46,353 bases of DNA, taken from positions 1 through 46,353 of the forward strand of contig SWBL01000374.1 of assembly GCA_024195585.1 (NCBI GenBank), written 5' to 3'. This DNA is from Aureobasidium sp. EXF-3400. Lineage: Eukaryota > Ascomycota > Dothideomycetes > Dothideales > Saccotheciaceae. The notes beneath the pieces are model-generated. The model was not told the origin of the DNA. It searched no databases and was given only the letters and a program-made list of their open reading frames with translations. This document shows positions 29,126 through 40,406 of the stretch, piece after piece. The position numbers were made by a program, and so were the translations under genes. Position 1 is the stretch's first letter. The number at the start of each line of letters is the position of its first letter.

Positions 29126-30838
29126 CTACTTACTCAACGCCTTCTCCTTAATCAACCACGCACTAGCAGCAGCACCAGCAACAAGCCCAATCTCAAGTGC
29201 AAAGGCAGCACGGGTACTCTGTGCATAGCACGCTCTAACCAAAGCCTTCACACCGGGCTCAAGGGTATTGATATACGCCAAGCTCTCTCTGACACGCTCT
29301 GCAATCTCAGCAGCAGCATCGCCATTGCTGAGTACAGCTGCGAGACGTTCGCGCAGGGCCTGGTTGGCAAGAGTAGCAGACATGGAAACGCCGAATACAG
29401 AGCCTAAGCTGCGGAAGAGGTAGGAGCAGGCGGTGGCGACTGCTTGATCGTCCCTCGATGCGTTTGCGATAAGTCCAATCAAGGTTGAGGTGACACCAAT
29501 ACCATTGCTGAAGCCGCAGATACACATGCCGACTATGATGCCAGGAGTGCTGTTGACCACGAACCCAGAGAAGAGGAAAACGAAGGTCATTCCAATGACC
29601 AAGCACGTATGTGCAATGACTGTCAGGTAGTAAAATTTGCCTGTGCGCTGCATGTAGAAGCCTCCAAACAGACTTCCACTGACACCCGCGATGATACCCG
29701 GAATCAAACGGACGCCAGCCTCAGTTGCAGTAAGACCATCGACAGCTTGGAAGTACAGCGGAATATAGAACAAAGCGGCAAGCCATCCAGAGAAGGAGAA
29801 GAAGTTGCAAAGATAGCATGCAAACAACGAACGGTTGAAGATAATGTGACCAGGTGCAAAAGGCTCTTTCGCAACTTTCATCTCGACAAGGACGAAGAGG
29901 ATGAAAAGTGGAGCACTGAGACTGATGGAGATGATGGTGATGTTGGCTTTCCACGAGACATTGCTACCTCTATCGAGGGCAAGTAGGAGGGCGAAAACAG
30001 CACCAATGAGGATAGCAGCACCCAAGAAGTCGATACGGCGAAGCTTCTGCTTCCAGTCGGTCTGCTCTCTCTTGGGAAGCTTCAGAACTAGACCCACAAC
30101 AACAAAGGCAAGGATGCACAACGGTACTTGGCCGAGGAAGGCCCAACGCCAACCGATCGAATCTGCAAGAATACCGCCCAGTGGGGCTCCGGTTCCAGCA
30201 CCTGTGGCGTAGATGATGTTGACATAGCCCTGCCACTTGCCGCGCTCACGAAGGGGCACAGCATCAGACATGAGAATAGACACAACAGTCGTCATACCAC
30301 CACCGCCAATGCCAGCAAAGGCCCTGGCAGCAATAAGCTGATTCATATCTTGAGCCATACCGCAGAACAGACAGCCCAAGCCAAAAACAGCATACGCAAA
30401 CAACAAGCAACTCTTTCTCCCAAAAATATCCGACATCTTTCCATAAAGCGGTTGGAAACTCGTCAAAGTCAAAAAGTAGGCAGTCGCAATCCAAGAAACA
30501 TTGTTGAGGGCCTTGAGCTCACTACCAATCTTGCCGTAACTGGACACAATGATGGTTTGGTCGGCAGCAGATAGAAGAACTCCGATCGTCAAGGCTGGGA
30601 ATATGATTTTCATCTTCTTCCTCATCTCTGGTTGGCCCTCATACTGTTTCTGTCTTTCTTCCAGGCTGGTCTGTCGTTCTAGGTCTCCGCCATCCTCCTC
30701 TTCTGCGATGACTCCATTGGCAATGGCACTATCGGGAGCAATACCGTCGCTGGGGTCGATGGGTTTCGGTGCTCCCTTCCCTAGCAATGGCGACGTCTCG
30801 CTCGGTTGCTCTGAACGAGCTTCATCTTCGGTCGTCAT
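29126..30838 (-). CDS. DHA2-type MFS transporter, vacuolar basic amino acid permease-like
   Basis: A single exon of 570 residues with about 14 hydrophobic segments after an acidic N-terminus of ~75 residues. ETSPLL at 14-19 is an acidic dileucine motif of the kind that sends proteins to the vacuole. MFS signatures include LYGKMSDIFGRKSCLL in the loop 2-3 region and GGGGMTTVVSILMSDAVPLRERGKWQG. The motif-C-like GAGTGAPLGGILADSIGWRWAF is typical of drug:H+ antiporters. Sequence style matches the Vba/Fnx1 group, which moves basic amino acids into vacuoles; plasma-membrane drug efflux is the alternative. The substrate is inference. Confidence 0.88.
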   Translation of the reverse strand: MTTEDEARSEQPSETSPLLGKGAPKPIDPSDGIAPDSAIANGVIAEEEDGGDLERQTSLEERQKQYEGQPEMRKKMKIIFPALTIGVLLSAADQTIIVSSYGKIGSELKALNNVSWIATAYFLTLTSFQPLYGKMSDIFGRKSCLLFAYAVFGLGCLFCGMAQDMNQLIAARAFAGIGGGGMTTVVSILMSDAVPLRERGKWQGYVNIIYATGAGTGAPLGGILADSIGWRWAFLGQVPLCILAFVVVGLVLKLPKREQTDWKQKLRRIDFLGAAILIGAVFALLLALDRGSNVSWKANITIISISLSAPLFILFVLVEMKVAKEPFAPGHIIFNRSLFACYLCNFFSFSGWLAALFYIPLYFQAVDGLTATEAGVRLIPGIIAGVSGSLFGGFYMQRTGKFYYLTVIAHTCLVIGMTFVFLFSGFVVNSTPGIIVGMCICGFSNGIGVTSTLIGLIANASRDDQAVATACSYLFRSLGSVFGVSMSATLANQALRERLAAVLSNGDAAAEIAERVRESLAYINTLEPGVKALVRACYAQSTRAAFALEIGLVAGAAASAWLIKEKALSK

Positions 30839-31323
30839 GTCGTGTGTATGCTCAGTCCAGGTTCCAAGATATCGGCCTTAGTGGAGATAAGGCTAGAAAT
30901 GGAGAAGACTGTATGACGATTGCTGTCGCGTGCGTGCTCCTTTGCTCCTACGTACGACACGAAGATGTGAAGAATATGTCAGTCCTTTCCGAGAGGCTTG
31001 AACGAGAGACAAGAGAGAAGAAAGATACACTTTGACAGAAAGATTGTACAAGGGCTTCTCACCGTACTTGTGTATTGCACCATTGAATCCCTCGGCCGCA
31101 AAGTGGACCCTTTCGGCTATCGCTTCCGCCTATCAACTTCCTTTTTGGTATCTTTTCGGCCATGCTCGCCTGGCCGCCCATGAGTTTAACATTCAACAAC
31201 CGGGGGTTTGTGAAGGACCCTCCTCAAGGTAGATGTACACTATATCGTGTTGGTATATACATTGTAGTCGTGGATGAGATTACAGTTGATCAAGTCGGCG
31301 CTCTTCCATCTTGGCCGCTCAGC
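30839..31323. other. Intergenic region between MFS transporter and aminotransferase
   Basis: This holds the MFS gene promoter and the 3' end of the aminotransferase gene, both minus strand. Only chance frames seen. Confidence 0.5.
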
Positions 31324-32664
31324 TTAGGTTGCAAGAGGAATATCGTCAAACTCCTTGCGCATAAACAAGCGTGCCTGCTCCAAGCCTTCTTTGACGACTT
31401 CCGTCCTATTCACGTATCCAATCCTAACATAGCCCTTAAAGTCCTCGCCGAAACAGTCTCCAGGAAGGAACATGACACCAGTCTTCTCCTGCAACTGCTT
31501 GCAGAATTCTCTCGCATCGATTGGCTGTCCATCTCGACTGAACTTGATGAACGCAGTGGTGCCTGCTACTGGCTTGACCCAAGAACAGTATTCGTCATGC
31601 TTGATGACGAATCTTTCTAGCAGTTCTAGATTGGTGCGTGCAAGAGCAATGTTCCTGCCTAGTAAACTGTGTATACAGCTTTGGTCGAGAGCAAAAGCGG
31701 CGATTTGCTGATCCAAGACACCAACACTGATGGTGGTGTAATCGCGAGCTTCGGCACATTTCTCAATGATGTCTCGGTTTCGCGAGGCAATCCAGCCAGT
31801 TCTGATTCCAGCTAGAGAGTAGGCCTTTGACAGGGAACCTGTGCAGATGGTGTTCTCATAGCCCATAGATAGGATAGAAGGAGGGAATTCATTTTCGGCT
31901 GGAGTGATACCGTGGAAAAGAGGTCTGTATACCTCGTCTGAAAGGATGATGATATTCTTCTCCATGGCCAAGTCGACAATATTCTGCAGCAGCGACTTCT
32001 TGAGCACAGCACCGCTAGGGTTGTTTGGGTTGCTATAGAGATTAGTAAGAAAGCAGAATACTATGATCGGTCATTCCACTCACTTCAAGATGATCAATTT
32101 GGTGTTAGACTTGATCATAGCCTTCAGCTCCTCAAAGTCAGGTTCCCATTGCTTCTCTGGCGTAGCCTTCCAAAGCTCCACCTCAGCGCCCAAAGATGCC
32201 GGATAATCATACAACTGCTGGTATGTAGGATAATGGCAGATGACATGGTCCCCAGGACCAATCAGAGTATAGAGTACAAGGGCGTTTGAGGCGATAGCAC
32301 CAGGTTGAATCAATATGTTCTCTTGAGGCAATGGGTTGCTTGTTCTAGAAGAATAGAGCCTGGCAAGGTTCGAACGCAATTTCTCATTGCCTCGAATCTC
32401 TCCATAGTTGAGGATTGTGGATAGGTCTACTATCTCAGCACTCTTGTTTTCGGATAGTTCGCGTAGTTCGTTGACTGAAACGGAAGCAGCGCATGTCTCG
32501 GCGATGTTGTACTTTGCAGTTGTCTCATATGCATCCATCCACTACTCGAATTAGTTATTAACATTCTTTGAACAGATGAGACTAGTCCTCTCTCTGTTGT
32601 ATTCAAATACAAGGATCTAGCACATACTGACCTGCTCAACTGCAAAAGGCTTGATCTGGACCAT
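31324..32664 (-). CDS. Class I/II PLP-dependent aminotransferase
   Basis: Three exons (32664-32632, 32541-32084, 32032-31324) give 399 residues. The first exon encodes just MVQIKPFAVEQ. The fold-type I aminotransferase core is clear: LNYGEIRGNEKLR, NPNNPSG (165-171), Asp196 in ILSDEVYRP for the pyridine nitrogen, PLP lysine Lys233 in TGSLSKAYSLAGIRTGW, and a late GYVRIGY arginine. The substrate is not evident. It has the look of the capreomycidine-synthase-like or plant-type aminotransferase branch, which is a weak guess. No mitochondrial or peroxisomal signal is apparent. It is head to head with bL36m. Confidence 0.9.
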
Positions 32665-33010
32665 GATGGGCAATCGGAAGTGAATTAGAGGACAAAGTTC
32701 GTAGGATCAACGACAGGCTTTAACAGAGAATGCCGACCAATCTACAACAAGATGCAAAAGATCCTTTAGAATTCTGACTTTATTACAAAAGAAGTACTTG
32801 TCAACCCCAGGGCGTACTGACTTGCTTAAGGACAACAACATGTTGATGGCCGAGAGCGGGGGACACTTCCTCCGCATCATGGGCAACTCTAGCCGAGCAA
32901 GCCCGCCAAATCTTCGACATGTCGACATGTCGACCTCGACGGGCATACGAGTATCGAAAAGCGACTCGTCGCAGAGCACAACAACGTCTGTACAGCAACA
33001 CGCCACGATC
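32665..33010. promoter_or_regulatory. Divergent promoter region: aminotransferase and bL36m
   Basis: About 345 bases between two starts, with a 20-bp palindrome at 32914-32933. On the plus strand the bL36m frame stays open for ~70 codons upstream of its ATG, including an ATG at 32840, but the encoded stretch has no recognisable feature. Confidence 0.5.
32914..32933. repeat. Perfect 20-bp palindrome with 8-bp period
   Basis: The segment is two tandem TCGACATG units closed by TCGA, so it equals its own reverse complement over 20 bases. Each GACATGTC is itself a palindrome. It lies 78-97 bp upstream of the bL36m ATG, in the promoter or the leader RNA. Confidence 0.7.
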
Positions 33011-33465
33011 ATGTTCGCACAAGCAACTCGCTCGCTGCTCCGCGCAGCACCCTTGGCCCGCAGCCCTCTATCCGTGTGCTCGCGCACCGCCTTCAGCACC
33101 TCCTCATCCACCTCGCTCATCTCGAGAATGTCGCAAATGTCGCTCGTCAGACCCGTCGCATCGCCCACAAAGAGCCTGGTCGCTTTCCAACAAACAAGAG
33201 GAATGAAGGTTCGAAGTTCCGTCAAGAAGCTGTGCGATGGTTGCAAGGTACGGAATAATCGCAGCAGATGATGCTGAGAAGAAAAAGATGCGAAGGCTCG
33301 CAGAGGAAGGATCATACTAACACGGCATTTGCAGAGTGTGCGCAGAAAGGGCGGTAAATACGTCTACATCATCTGCAGCAAGAACCCCAAGCACAAGCAG
33401 AGGTACGGCAATTTGCAAGATACCCAGCCCTAACATCAGACTGACAGTCTTGCAGACAAGGTTGA
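33011..33465 (+). CDS. RTC6: Mitochondrial large-subunit ribosomal protein bL36m
   Basis: Three exons (33011-33247, 33335-33402, 33456-33465) give 104 residues. An Arg/Ser/Ala-rich presequence (MFAQATRSLLRAAPLARSPL) leads to the L36 domain starting MKVRSSVKKLCDGCK, then SVRRKGGKYVYIICSKNPKHKQRQG. The zinc ligands C, C, C and H are all present. The last exon is only 10 nt and supplies the end of Arg102, Gln, Gly and the stop. Without it the protein would end in an unrelated YGNLQDTQP tail, whereas bacterial L36 ends in KHKQRQG, which supports the tiny exon. It binds 21S rRNA in the mitoribosome. Confidence 0.94.
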
Positions 33466-33859
33466 TCGGAGGAGGAAGAAGAAAACACTGTACAATAACT
33501 GGCATACCCTTTTCTGCATACCTGGTGGTGGCGTTACAAATGGATTCTTTTGGGCTTTTACCACTTTACCTCCACCCATGTGCCATGCAATGTTGTGACG
33601 TTGTGATGAGACCCAAGGTGAACGGCATCGGTTGCTGCGATACGAGCAAGCAATTCTGCTGATCGTGCTGGTGATTCCTCGTTTCTTTGGCCGTGGCTTT
33701 GATCAGCTGCCAACTTATACCTCTACTCGTCCCAACTATGCCCACATCAAAAATCGAAACAGCCGTCCATAATTAACCATACTACATGGAAATTCAGCGG
33801 GAAAGTTGATATTGTTCTTGGATGTATATCATTGGGTATCTCTTAGAAAAACTCCATCC
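33466..33859. other. Convergent intergenic region bL36m/PHAF1-like gene
   Basis: About 390 bases between convergent genes. Nothing recognisable. Confidence 0.5.
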
Positions 33860-35470
33860 TCAGCACACCGTCAATGCACTTATAGCGCCGTTATGCATCA
33901 CCTCGAACATGAGGCCGGGAAACTTGTAAAGTTTCGTGTTTCGTAGCCATTGCTCATCTCCGTTATCGTCCTTCTTCTCACGCTCCCAGCCATCTTGACT
34001 GTTGACAAACTCCATGTCATCTGTCAAGTCGAATTCACCGTTGATGAGGATAGCAGAGCCAGTCATACTGTCTGTATCACCACCCCAGCTACGTACGATG
34101 ACCATACCCTCCGACATGTCTGATGCAGGCCAGATATGAGAGAAGCTTTTGACTAGTGTCTGGTGGAAAGACGGAAACAGTGATTCGGACGTGATGGGTG
34201 TCTCGCAAGATGGTATATAATTGAGCGACCATCTACTCCTACGATGGCGATTGAAGGGATAAGAGCCTGGGATGTTTCCGTGGAAGATTATCTGCGTGAC
34301 TGTGAGGTGTCCATCGATTGCTGTCAAGGTCGACTGAGGAGCCTCACTCGCTTCGTCCACACCCTTGGGTAGGAAGGAGATATCAGTCGGTGGGCCCAGT
34401 AGAATGTCAAAACCATGCTCGAAGTAGCAGTAGTATTGCTGCTCGCTAGCCTGACTAGCTTCGGCACCGTTTGTCTCTTCATCTTCATCGAAGTCGGTCT
34501 CATACGTGTCGGTATTGGTCGATGAGTAGCTGGAAGGATACGAGCCGTATGAGTTGTTGGGTCGACACGACACCGCTCCTCTGGGTTTAGGATATGTCTG
34601 CTCTTCTTTCTCATCGCTCTGGGAGGATCGTGGCATTACAGCATCTGGTGGGCCCAATTCAGTGATCAGATCTTGTGGCGTGGTCTGGCTTAAGATAATA
34701 GGAGTCTTTGATCCAGAGCGTCGCAATAGCTCGACTCTTCCGGCTCCATATACATTCACATGCTCGACCTCGTCAGCGGGACCCTCTTTTGGTCGTCCTA
34801 GAAGTGAGGAGCTCCGGGGATTTGTTGGGACGCGAGTAAAAAGATCTTTGCGAACTTCAGGCCAGAACCTTCCCTCGTAGATTGCCATGGCTGTTGCTGG
34901 CGATGCTGAAGCGGTAAGCATAGCGGCGTAGTCCTTGTCCGGGCTGAAGGACGAGGCTGGGACAGGGAAAGTAATGGATAAGCCTGGCCACGAGAGAATG
35001 TAAAGACCCATGTTGGAAGCGTCTTGCAGACGAATGTATTCGCCAGGATATGTAGGACCAAACAGCTGGTAGACCTTCTTATAGGTTAGATAGCTTTGGC
35101 CATTCGCTAAAGACTGTAGAGGCACAAGCTCTCCGCCCTTGAAGGTAAAGAGCATGCGAGTGAAGTCGGTGATTTCGATTAAACGTAGACGTTGGTCTGG
35201 AGCATCGAAGCGAAGTCTGAAGCCATTCTTGGGAAGGCTGACGATGATAGTGGTCTTGAGAGGGGCGTCGGAGGAGAAGGTGAGATCGATCTTGGGAAAG
35301 GTGCGCGTGTCGTTCTTGAGCTTTGTCAAGATGTCAAACAAGGAAGCACCCAAGACTGCGCAAGAGGGTCAGTTTGGAGTTGAGGTATAGCGTGAACGCA
35401 GCGGTGACAAGATACCCATGAAACCCAGTGAGTGGGCGGCTCGGAAAGGAAGCGATGCGGGCTCTGCCAT
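33860..35470 (-). CDS. PHAF1/UPF0183 family protein
   Basis: Two exons (35470-35416 and 35355-33860) give 516 residues. The first exon encodes MAEPASLPFRAAHSLGFM, joined over a 60-nt intron to VLGASLFDILTKLKNDTRTFP. Features of the family include the early LGASL..IL..L helix, the Tyr/Gly/Pro-rich LFGPTYPGEY and GLYILSWPGLSITFPVP stretches, and FEHGFDILLGP with TQIIFHGNIPGSYPFN near the middle. The C-terminal YKFPGLMFEVMHNGAISALTVC also fits. A Ser/acidic insertion (about 270-300) looks disordered. Animal PHAF1 (C16orf70) binds phosphoinositides at phagophores; a similar membrane role in fungi is inference. Confidence 0.85.
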
Positions 35471-35927
35471 GGCTGATAGATGTAGCTGATGCGGTTCTTT
35501 TCGGAGTGAATGATGGACCAGAGTTAGGGAGTATGAGTATAGGTTGGGCAGGTTGTGGTATGTTGACGTCTTATCGGCGCGTCATGTGCCAGCAGTGTTG
35601 GTCATTCGATGCAGCGGTGTTCCGTGGGCAGAAATGCAGCGTCCAAGATCTTTTACGAAGTCGCTTCCATGCGGCAGGCGCACGACGTCGAGAGATGGGA
35701 TAGAAGGTCAAGTCAATCAGATTGATGTTTGTACAAGGCAGGAACAACCCTGATGGAGAGGGGCTCGCGGGTAGCATGTGATTGACTGCGGGCGGAGTTA
35801 ACGGCGTTTGATCGACCCACACGTCACGCTAAGCATTCCACTGTTTATGGTTTCTGTTTGTAAACACAGACACTGCGAACCCGTCACACCATCAATAACT
35901 CTGTCCGATATATTTCATCCCTCTGTC
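35471..35927. promoter_or_regulatory. Divergent promoter region: PHAF1-like gene and kinesin-5
   Basis: About 460 bases between divergent starts. Short frames only; no TATA box close to either start. Confidence 0.5.
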
Positions 35928-38900
35928 ATGTCGGCTCCCACCAGACCGGGACTGGCCGTCAAGAGACCAACAATGCGTCCGCCGACAAATATGCGTCCGC
36001 CGCCCTCGCGCGCCCAAACTGCCACTCCCAGTCTCAATCGAAGACCCTCAGAAGTGCCACCATCGCCTGCACAGTCAGTCCAGGGCGGAAAGAGGAAAGA
36101 ACGCGATTTCGATCAGGACCAGGACCATGAAACAAACATCAATGTAGTTGTGCGCTGCAGAGGTCGCAATGACCGCGAGTTGCGCGAGAACAGCGGCGTC
36201 GTCGTCAAGACCGATGGTGTCAAGGGCAAGAATGTCGAACTCTCCATGGGCCCCAGTGCTCTCAGCAACAAAACATATCAGTTCGACAAGGTCTTTTCAC
36301 CTGCTGCAGACCAGGCCATGCTTTTTGACGATGTTGTCGAACCTATTTTGGACGAGGTGAGAGAGTCCGTCCACGATTCACCATTCTTGCAAGATTCTGA
36401 CTTCTCAGGTGCTCGGCGGTTTCAACTGTACCATTTTCGCATATGGCCAAACAGGCACTGGAAAGACATACACCATGTCCGGCGACATCACCGATATGCA
36501 ACCTCTACCCGACGCCGCCGGTATCATCCCAAGAGTCTTGTACTCATTGTTTAACAAGCTTGGCGAGGACACCGAAAGTTCCGTCAAATGCTCATTCATT
36601 GAGCTGTACAATGAGGAGTTACGCGACCTGCTGTCCTCCGAGGACAACGCAAAATTGAAGATTTACGATGATAATAGCAAGAAGGGTCAAACAACCACTC
36701 TGGTACAAGGCATGGAGGAGTCACACATCAAGTCAGCATCAAAGGGTCTCGAGCTTCTTAGGAACGGCAGTCACAAGAGACAAGTTGCCGCCACAAAGTG
36801 CAACGACCTCAGTTCTCGCAGTCATACTGTTTTCACGATCACCGTCTACATGAAACGCGCCACCGAAACCGGAGAGGATTTCGTCAGTGCTGGAAAACTG
36901 AACTTGGTCGATCTGGCTGGTAGTGAGAACATTCAACGCAGTGGTGCTGAGAACAAGCGTGCTGCAGAAGCTGGTCTCATCAACAAGAGTTTGCTCACTC
37001 TCGGTCGCGTTATCAACGCGCTAGTTGAGAAGAGCTCTCATATCCCATACAGAGAGTCCAAGCTCACTCGTCTTTTGCAAGACTCTCTTGGAGGACGTAC
37101 CAAAACTTGCATCATTGCCACACTTTCCCCAGCAAAGAGCAACCTGGAAGAAACGATATCTACTCTGGATTATGCTTTCCGCGCAAAGAACATCCGCAAC
37201 AAACCTCAGATCAACCAGATGGTCACCAAGAAGACTCTGCTGAAAGAGTTCACCATGGAGATTGAGAAACTAAAGAGCGAACTTATCGCGACCCGTCAGC
37301 GAAACGGTGTCTATCTCACTCAGGAGGCTTTCGAAGAGATTACTGTTGAGAGCGAGTCAAGACGTATTCTCTGTGATGAACAGAAAGACAAGATTGAGAC
37401 CATGGAAACCAACTTGCGCAACAAGGTTCAGGAATTGTTCAGTCTGACCACTAACTTCAATGGACTGAGAAAAGAGAACGAGCAAGCAAAATTGATGCTT
37501 GACGGAACGAAGAGCCTGCTTGAGAAGACCGAAGTCGTGCTCACTCACACAAAACGTAGTTTGACTGAGGAAACATTTATCAGAAAAGCTCACCAGAAGA
37601 CGGAAGCCAAACTCGCTGGCATTGGAGAAGGCCTACTTGCAACGCTGTCTTCCACTACGGCAGACATTTCTGGCCTTCACTCGAAGATCCAGAGAAAGGC
37701 AGACTTGCACTCGCTCAATCGTGAGAACTGGACCTCATCGAAAGGCAGAGTCACAAATACAACCAGCACGGTCGAGGAAAAAGTGGAAACTCTCAGACAG
37801 CGCCAGGAACAGCTTCTTACATCAATGTCCACGAGAATGCAGGGTTTCGTGGCAGACGAGCTGCAGGAGCTTCAACAATCCCAGAGATTCTTGCAAGAGA
37901 AGGCCGAAGCATTCCAGAGATCCGAGAAAGAAGTCAACATCCAGACCGCAAAAGCCAGAGACGACGTCAACGAGGTACTCGAAGAGATTAAAACTCTCCG
38001 CGAGGACGTAAAGCAGAATGTCGGGAATGGCTTGAATGATCTATCCGCAGCCGCTCAACGCATTACCGCTGGTATCTCGACCGAGCTTGAGAACTTCCAC
38101 ACCCAGCTTCATGCATCGTACGTTTCGCTAGGCCGAGAATTCAAATCAATCTTCGATGATGTCGTCAAGCAATTGAGCGAACAACAAGCTGAGTCCGAAC
38201 GCTTGCGACAGCAGATCCTGACCGCAAACTCGACATTCATGGAAGCTGGACAAGAGTCTCGCCAAACGTTCGAGGAAGCTATGGAAGAGGAGCGTCGCCG
38301 TGCTGCTGCCGACCGCGAGAAAATGCTGTCTCAAATCAGCTCTTTGATCACATCTTCCGCTGAAGCTCAGGAGCGCAGGATCACCGAACATATTGCGCAC
38401 GCATCCAAGCGCATTAAGACTTCAGAGGATGACTACAGTGTCGCTCGTGAGACTTACAACGAAAACTCCGATGCCTTGACTGCAAGATCGAAGTCTCTAG
38501 TTGATTCGTGTGTTCGCTCGCGCGAAAACGTCAAGGCACAGATCAAGGGAGATTGGAATGCAGCCAACGACCAGACAGAGAAAATCAAAGCTACCACGGA
38601 AGCTGTCCATGGCGAGACTGTTCGTATTGTCGACACACAGATGTCCAACATGGATACCCAACTTATTTCCCTCGACGAGATTGTGTCTCGTATTCGTGCC
38701 CAGAACGACACTCATCACACCGCCCACACGGCATCCCTCGCTCAACTCTCGAGCGATGTACAGCTATCATATTCGAATATCGGAACACACATGGAAACAT
38801 CTTACACACGCACGCAAGGACTCGACACCGACATGCAAAGTCGCACTGCAGATCTCGCATCCACTCTTCCAGAGCTCAGCTCATCTGGTGAAATCGTTCA

Positions 38901-39504
38901 GACTTTGCACACTCTGCGTGACGAGATGAACGCTTCTGAGCTCACCGAATACGTTCCCACTGGTCAGACTCCGGCAAAGGTCCCCTACAGCTACCCTACT
39001 ACCTTGCCACGGACCGCCAACCACGAATCTTTGCTTGAGCGACTACGCAATGGCATCTCTTCAATCGAAGAGAGCCCAGTCAAAGAGTCACAGATTCGTA
39101 GCAGTCCCAGAAAGCGAGATGGTCAATCACCTTCGAAGGGCATTGTTTACACGGACAGCCCTGCAGATGACAGTGTAGATGCCTCGTCTGATGCGGCAGT
39201 CAACAGCGATGCCGCCCGCAACCGCCCTCAAAGCTTGCCCGGGCAGGTCGGACTCCGAGAGATCGATGTCAACGTCAACGCAGCTTCGCTGCCCCTCTCT
39301 ACCGAGCACCCTGAGTCCAAGATTGGCGTGCTCAAGAGAGGCAACACCATGCCTCAACTTGACGCCAATGCTAGGGTCGACAGCAAGTTGCCTATGAAGC
39401 GACCAACTCGTATGACGGCTGGCTTGGTTGCTGAAGGTAGAGAGAACCTTGGTGCCGCTGGTGGAGCAGGAAGTAGAAGATTGAGGCCTCGTGGTAGTGA
39501 TTGA
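35928..39504 (+). CDS. bimC: Kinesin-5 (BimC family) mitotic motor
   Basis: Two exons (35928-36356 and 36409-39504) give 1174 residues. A basic, Pro-rich N-terminus precedes the motor domain (about 68-430): INVVVRCRGRN, P-loop GQTGTGKT at 156-163, NDLSSRSHTVF (switch I), DLAGSE from 311 (switch II) and the neck region after LDYAFRAKNIRNKP. A long coiled coil follows. Near residue 997 the tail carries the BimC box (TGQTPAKVPYSYPTTLPRT), whose Thr997 is the expected Cdk1 site for spindle loading. Kinesin-5 forms bipolar tetramers that slide antiparallel microtubules to separate spindle poles. The 52-nt intron lies just before VLGGFNCTIFAYG. Confidence 0.97.
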
Positions 39505-40127
39505 GGTCCTGATCAGATTTCTTCTTCTCGATGTTGATGTACTCTTTTACTGTACACATTTTTCGTATTGTCGTCTTTCTTGTTGTTCTCTGGGCTAGGT
39601 TTGGGAGAGGTTGGAGTTTACGGATTGGTGAGCATTCTGCGGTGTCGGGAATGATTTGTTCTTGCCTGTGGTGGCATTGTCAATAAGAATCTCATTTGTT
39701 ACGTGCAAACAATCAGAGCAACCGGTCTGTAAACAGTGGTTGCCAAACTTAGACGAAAAGTCAAACTATTCCCCCAAGATTATCTTTACACAACCTTACA
39801 TTTTGATATCATGAATAAGGACTTGACATAGTATGCAGCCCATTGAGCTCCCATAGCACGGCCAAAAACATCGGTAGAAACCTACAACAGCCAGCACAGT
39901 CGATTGAAAACAACCTGTTCCAAGAACGTCCCAAGTTCCTTGTCTTCTTGGGCTGTGTTCAGGAAGTATGTCACATGTTTTACTACAGATACTATATCAT
40001 GATCCTCCATGAAGCCTCTGTACCTTGGAGCAATTGAGCCAAAACAAATACTCGACTCCAATGAAGATGGCTGTCAGCTGTCGAAGCAAGCAACCACTGG
40101 ACTGTTGCCCCCCATACCGGAAAACGC
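39505..40127. other. Intergenic region downstream of kinesin-5
   Basis: Kinesin-5 3' flank followed by sequence without a recognisable frame, leading into the decayed transporter fragment. Confidence 0.4.
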
Positions 40128-40406
40128 GGCATGCTCTTTGGATTCGACATCTCATCCATGTCTGCCATCATCCTCACCAACCAATACAGAGACTTCTCCG
40201 ACAACCCTAGTGGAGTGAGACAAGGGGCTATTGGTCCTTACTTGCGGCTGGCTCTGTGTTTGGCTCGGCGATTGCTGGACCTTTTTCTGGTTGGATTGGA
40301 CGTCGTAATTCGATTTTCTATTCGTGCTTTTTCTAGATTGCTGGAACTGTGCTTCAGACTGCTACTAATGGGTTTGGTATGCTTGTTGCGGGTAGAGTAC
40401 TTAATG
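40128..40406 (+). pseudogene. Decayed MFS sugar transporter fragment
   Basis: The plus strand encodes GMLFGFDISSMSAIILTNQY and then a DNPSGVRQGAIG segment, a hallmark of fungal sugar/H+ symporters. After GAIG (near 40232) homology moves to another frame, LLAAGSVFGSAIAGPFSGW and IGRRNSIFYSCFF, which fits loss of one base. That frame then meets TAG (40334-40336) where relatives usually have Trp, and continues IAGTVLQTATNGFGMLVAGRVLNG. It ends exactly at a good donor (GTAAGTG at 40407), but no continuing exon is recognisable downstream, and the usual upstream transmembrane start is missing. This is one frameshift plus one nonsense change, with both ends lost. Family patterns are from memory. Confidence 0.88.

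Noticed and set aside
32840..33010. Upstream in-frame ATG for bL36m (57 extra codons)
   Set aside because: The extension has no targeting or domain feature, while the ATG at 33011 starts a clear mitochondrial presequence.
32707..33315. 202-codon minus-strand frame
   Set aside because: It lies antisense to the bL36m exon and shared promoter and shows no family signature; the plus-strand bL36m is certain.
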